The translations under genes were made by a program, and so were the position numbers. From Rossellomorea pakistanensis (GTDB taxonomy: Bacteria > Bacillota > Bacilli > Bacillales > Bacillaceae_B), in NCBI RefSeq assembly GCF_016908495.1, contig NZ_JAFBDZ010000001.1, positions 744,001 to 808,000 of the forward strand: DNA of 64,000 bases, written 5' to 3'. The notes beneath the pieces are model-generated. The model was not told where the DNA came from. It was given only the letters and a program-made list of their open reading frames with translations, and searched no databases. The first letter of the stretch is position 1. Each line of letters starts with the position of its first letter. This document shows positions 63,611 through 64,000 of the stretch, in pieces.

Positions 63611-64000
63611 TCAATGATCATTTAAGTAATATTCTTCCAACAAACGTTGTTGTTCTTCATCTGCAATAAATTGCAAATCCATAAATGTAATTTGCCGAAT
63701 TTCTAAAGGATGACTTTCTTGATATATTTTAGCTCCTTCATATAAATATTTAGGTGATCCTTCTCTTTCTTCATCATATAAGATAAGGAGGGCATCACTT
63801 TTATGTAACAGCAGTTGATTTTTGTTACGAAATTGCTGAGGGTTGTTATAAGGTTCTTTAGAAATACTGTCCACAAATTCAGCTTGAGTAAGAATCATTT
63901 CATACAATTCTTTATTATTTTCATTCCAATTTTCTTCTTGATTTAAAAATGGGGTAAGTACAGCAAGCTTTATGTTGGGGTAATCTAATTGCATATCGAT
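63611..64000 (-). CDS. ypsA: YpsA (DUF1273, SLOG-type) C-terminal part, cut by window edge
   Basis: The frame runs off the right edge; 129 codons are present. The C-terminal part of YpsA is seen, with the pattern KLAVLTPFLNQEENWNE, LLLHKSDALLILYDEE and EGSPKYLYEGA. YpsA has a Rossmann/SLOG-like nucleotide-binding fold and influences cell division in B. subtilis. The last 6 bases of the window are still coding. Neighbour of gpsB, as expected. Confidence 0.93.
   Translation of the reverse strand: MDMQLDYPNIKLAVLTPFLNQEENWNENNKELYEMILTQAEFVDSISKEPYNNPQQFRNKNQLLLHKSDALLILYDEEREGSPKYLYEGAKIYQESHPLEIRQITFMDLQFIADEEQQRLLEEYYLNDH

Overview
The window looks like chromosome from an AT-rich, endospore-forming member of the Bacillaceae. 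Strong AGGAGG-type ribosome binding sites, frequent GTG and TTG starts, sporulation genes (spo0M, a YjcZ-type peptide, an SspL-type SASP) and long runs of genes in the order known from Bacillus subtilis (the yod, ypm, ypj-ypg, ypd-ypb and yps-ypw groups) all point that way. About 85% of the genes are on the minus strand. I see no prophage, IS transposase, CRISPR array, rRNA or tRNA. The organism cannot be named to species from sequence alone.

Layout. 1-1.4 kb: 5' part of spo0M, then a Ser/Thr kinase gene preceded by a tiny Lys/His/Ser/Tyr-rich protein gene. 1.8-12 kb: yozD, yodN, yozE, then a tight yodT-yodS-yodR-yodQ-aldehyde dehydrogenase-ablB-kamA-yokU operon that turns lysine into beta-lysine and probably carries it further. 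12-23 kb: chemoreceptor, YjcZ peptide, DUF502 protein, PTS IIA protein, msrA/msrB, an RsgA paralog, DUF4397 protein, ypmS, ypmR, nucleoside hydrolase, degV. 23-38 kb: SRAP protein, RlaP-type nucleotidyltransferase, dfrA-thyA, a lethal-factor-like metalloprotease, ypjP, a methyltransferase, bacilliredoxin, cvfC, ABC-F protein, HD hydrolase, second DegV, fhs, ugtP. 38-47 kb: AIM24, methyltransferase, mntR, cold-shock gene with a long leader, two RNase H-like genes around a preQ1-riboswitch-controlled YpdP transporter, yuiD, sspL, ypcP, rhodanese. 47-64 kb: double dynamin dynA, bpsA/ypbQ, SDR, xpt-pbuX behind a guanine riboswitch, ypwA, ypvA, a THUMP methyltransferase, rnpB, gpsB and the truncated ypsA.

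The gene sets form several working groups: lysine to beta-lysine chemistry; dTMP and one-carbon metabolism (thyA, dfrA, fhs); purine salvage (xpt, pbuX); thiol and methionine-sulfoxide repair (msrA, msrB, brxA, rhodanese); membrane lipid and envelope functions (ugtP, dynA, bpsA/ypbQ, gpsB).

Besides genes, the intergenic DNA carries three interspersed palindromic repeat families: nine copies of an 80-125 bp GGGCTGTCCC...GGGACAGCCC element, two inverted copies of a larger GC-rich element with AGGCTGTTTTCGTA ends around 53-57 kb, and one GCGGAAGCGCCT...GGCGCTGGAGCT element at 3.1 kb. I also read several small genes directly from the sequence: 1245-1406, 2165-2320, 14198-14347, 18011-18097, 28511-28588, 44866-44997, 46926-47105, 51016-51183 and 54215-54352. 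No single unmistakable new system is present. The best leads are the kinase plus K/H/S/Y-rich protein pair, the lethal-factor-like protease next to thyA, the dehydrogenase inside the beta-lysine operon, and the repeat families.
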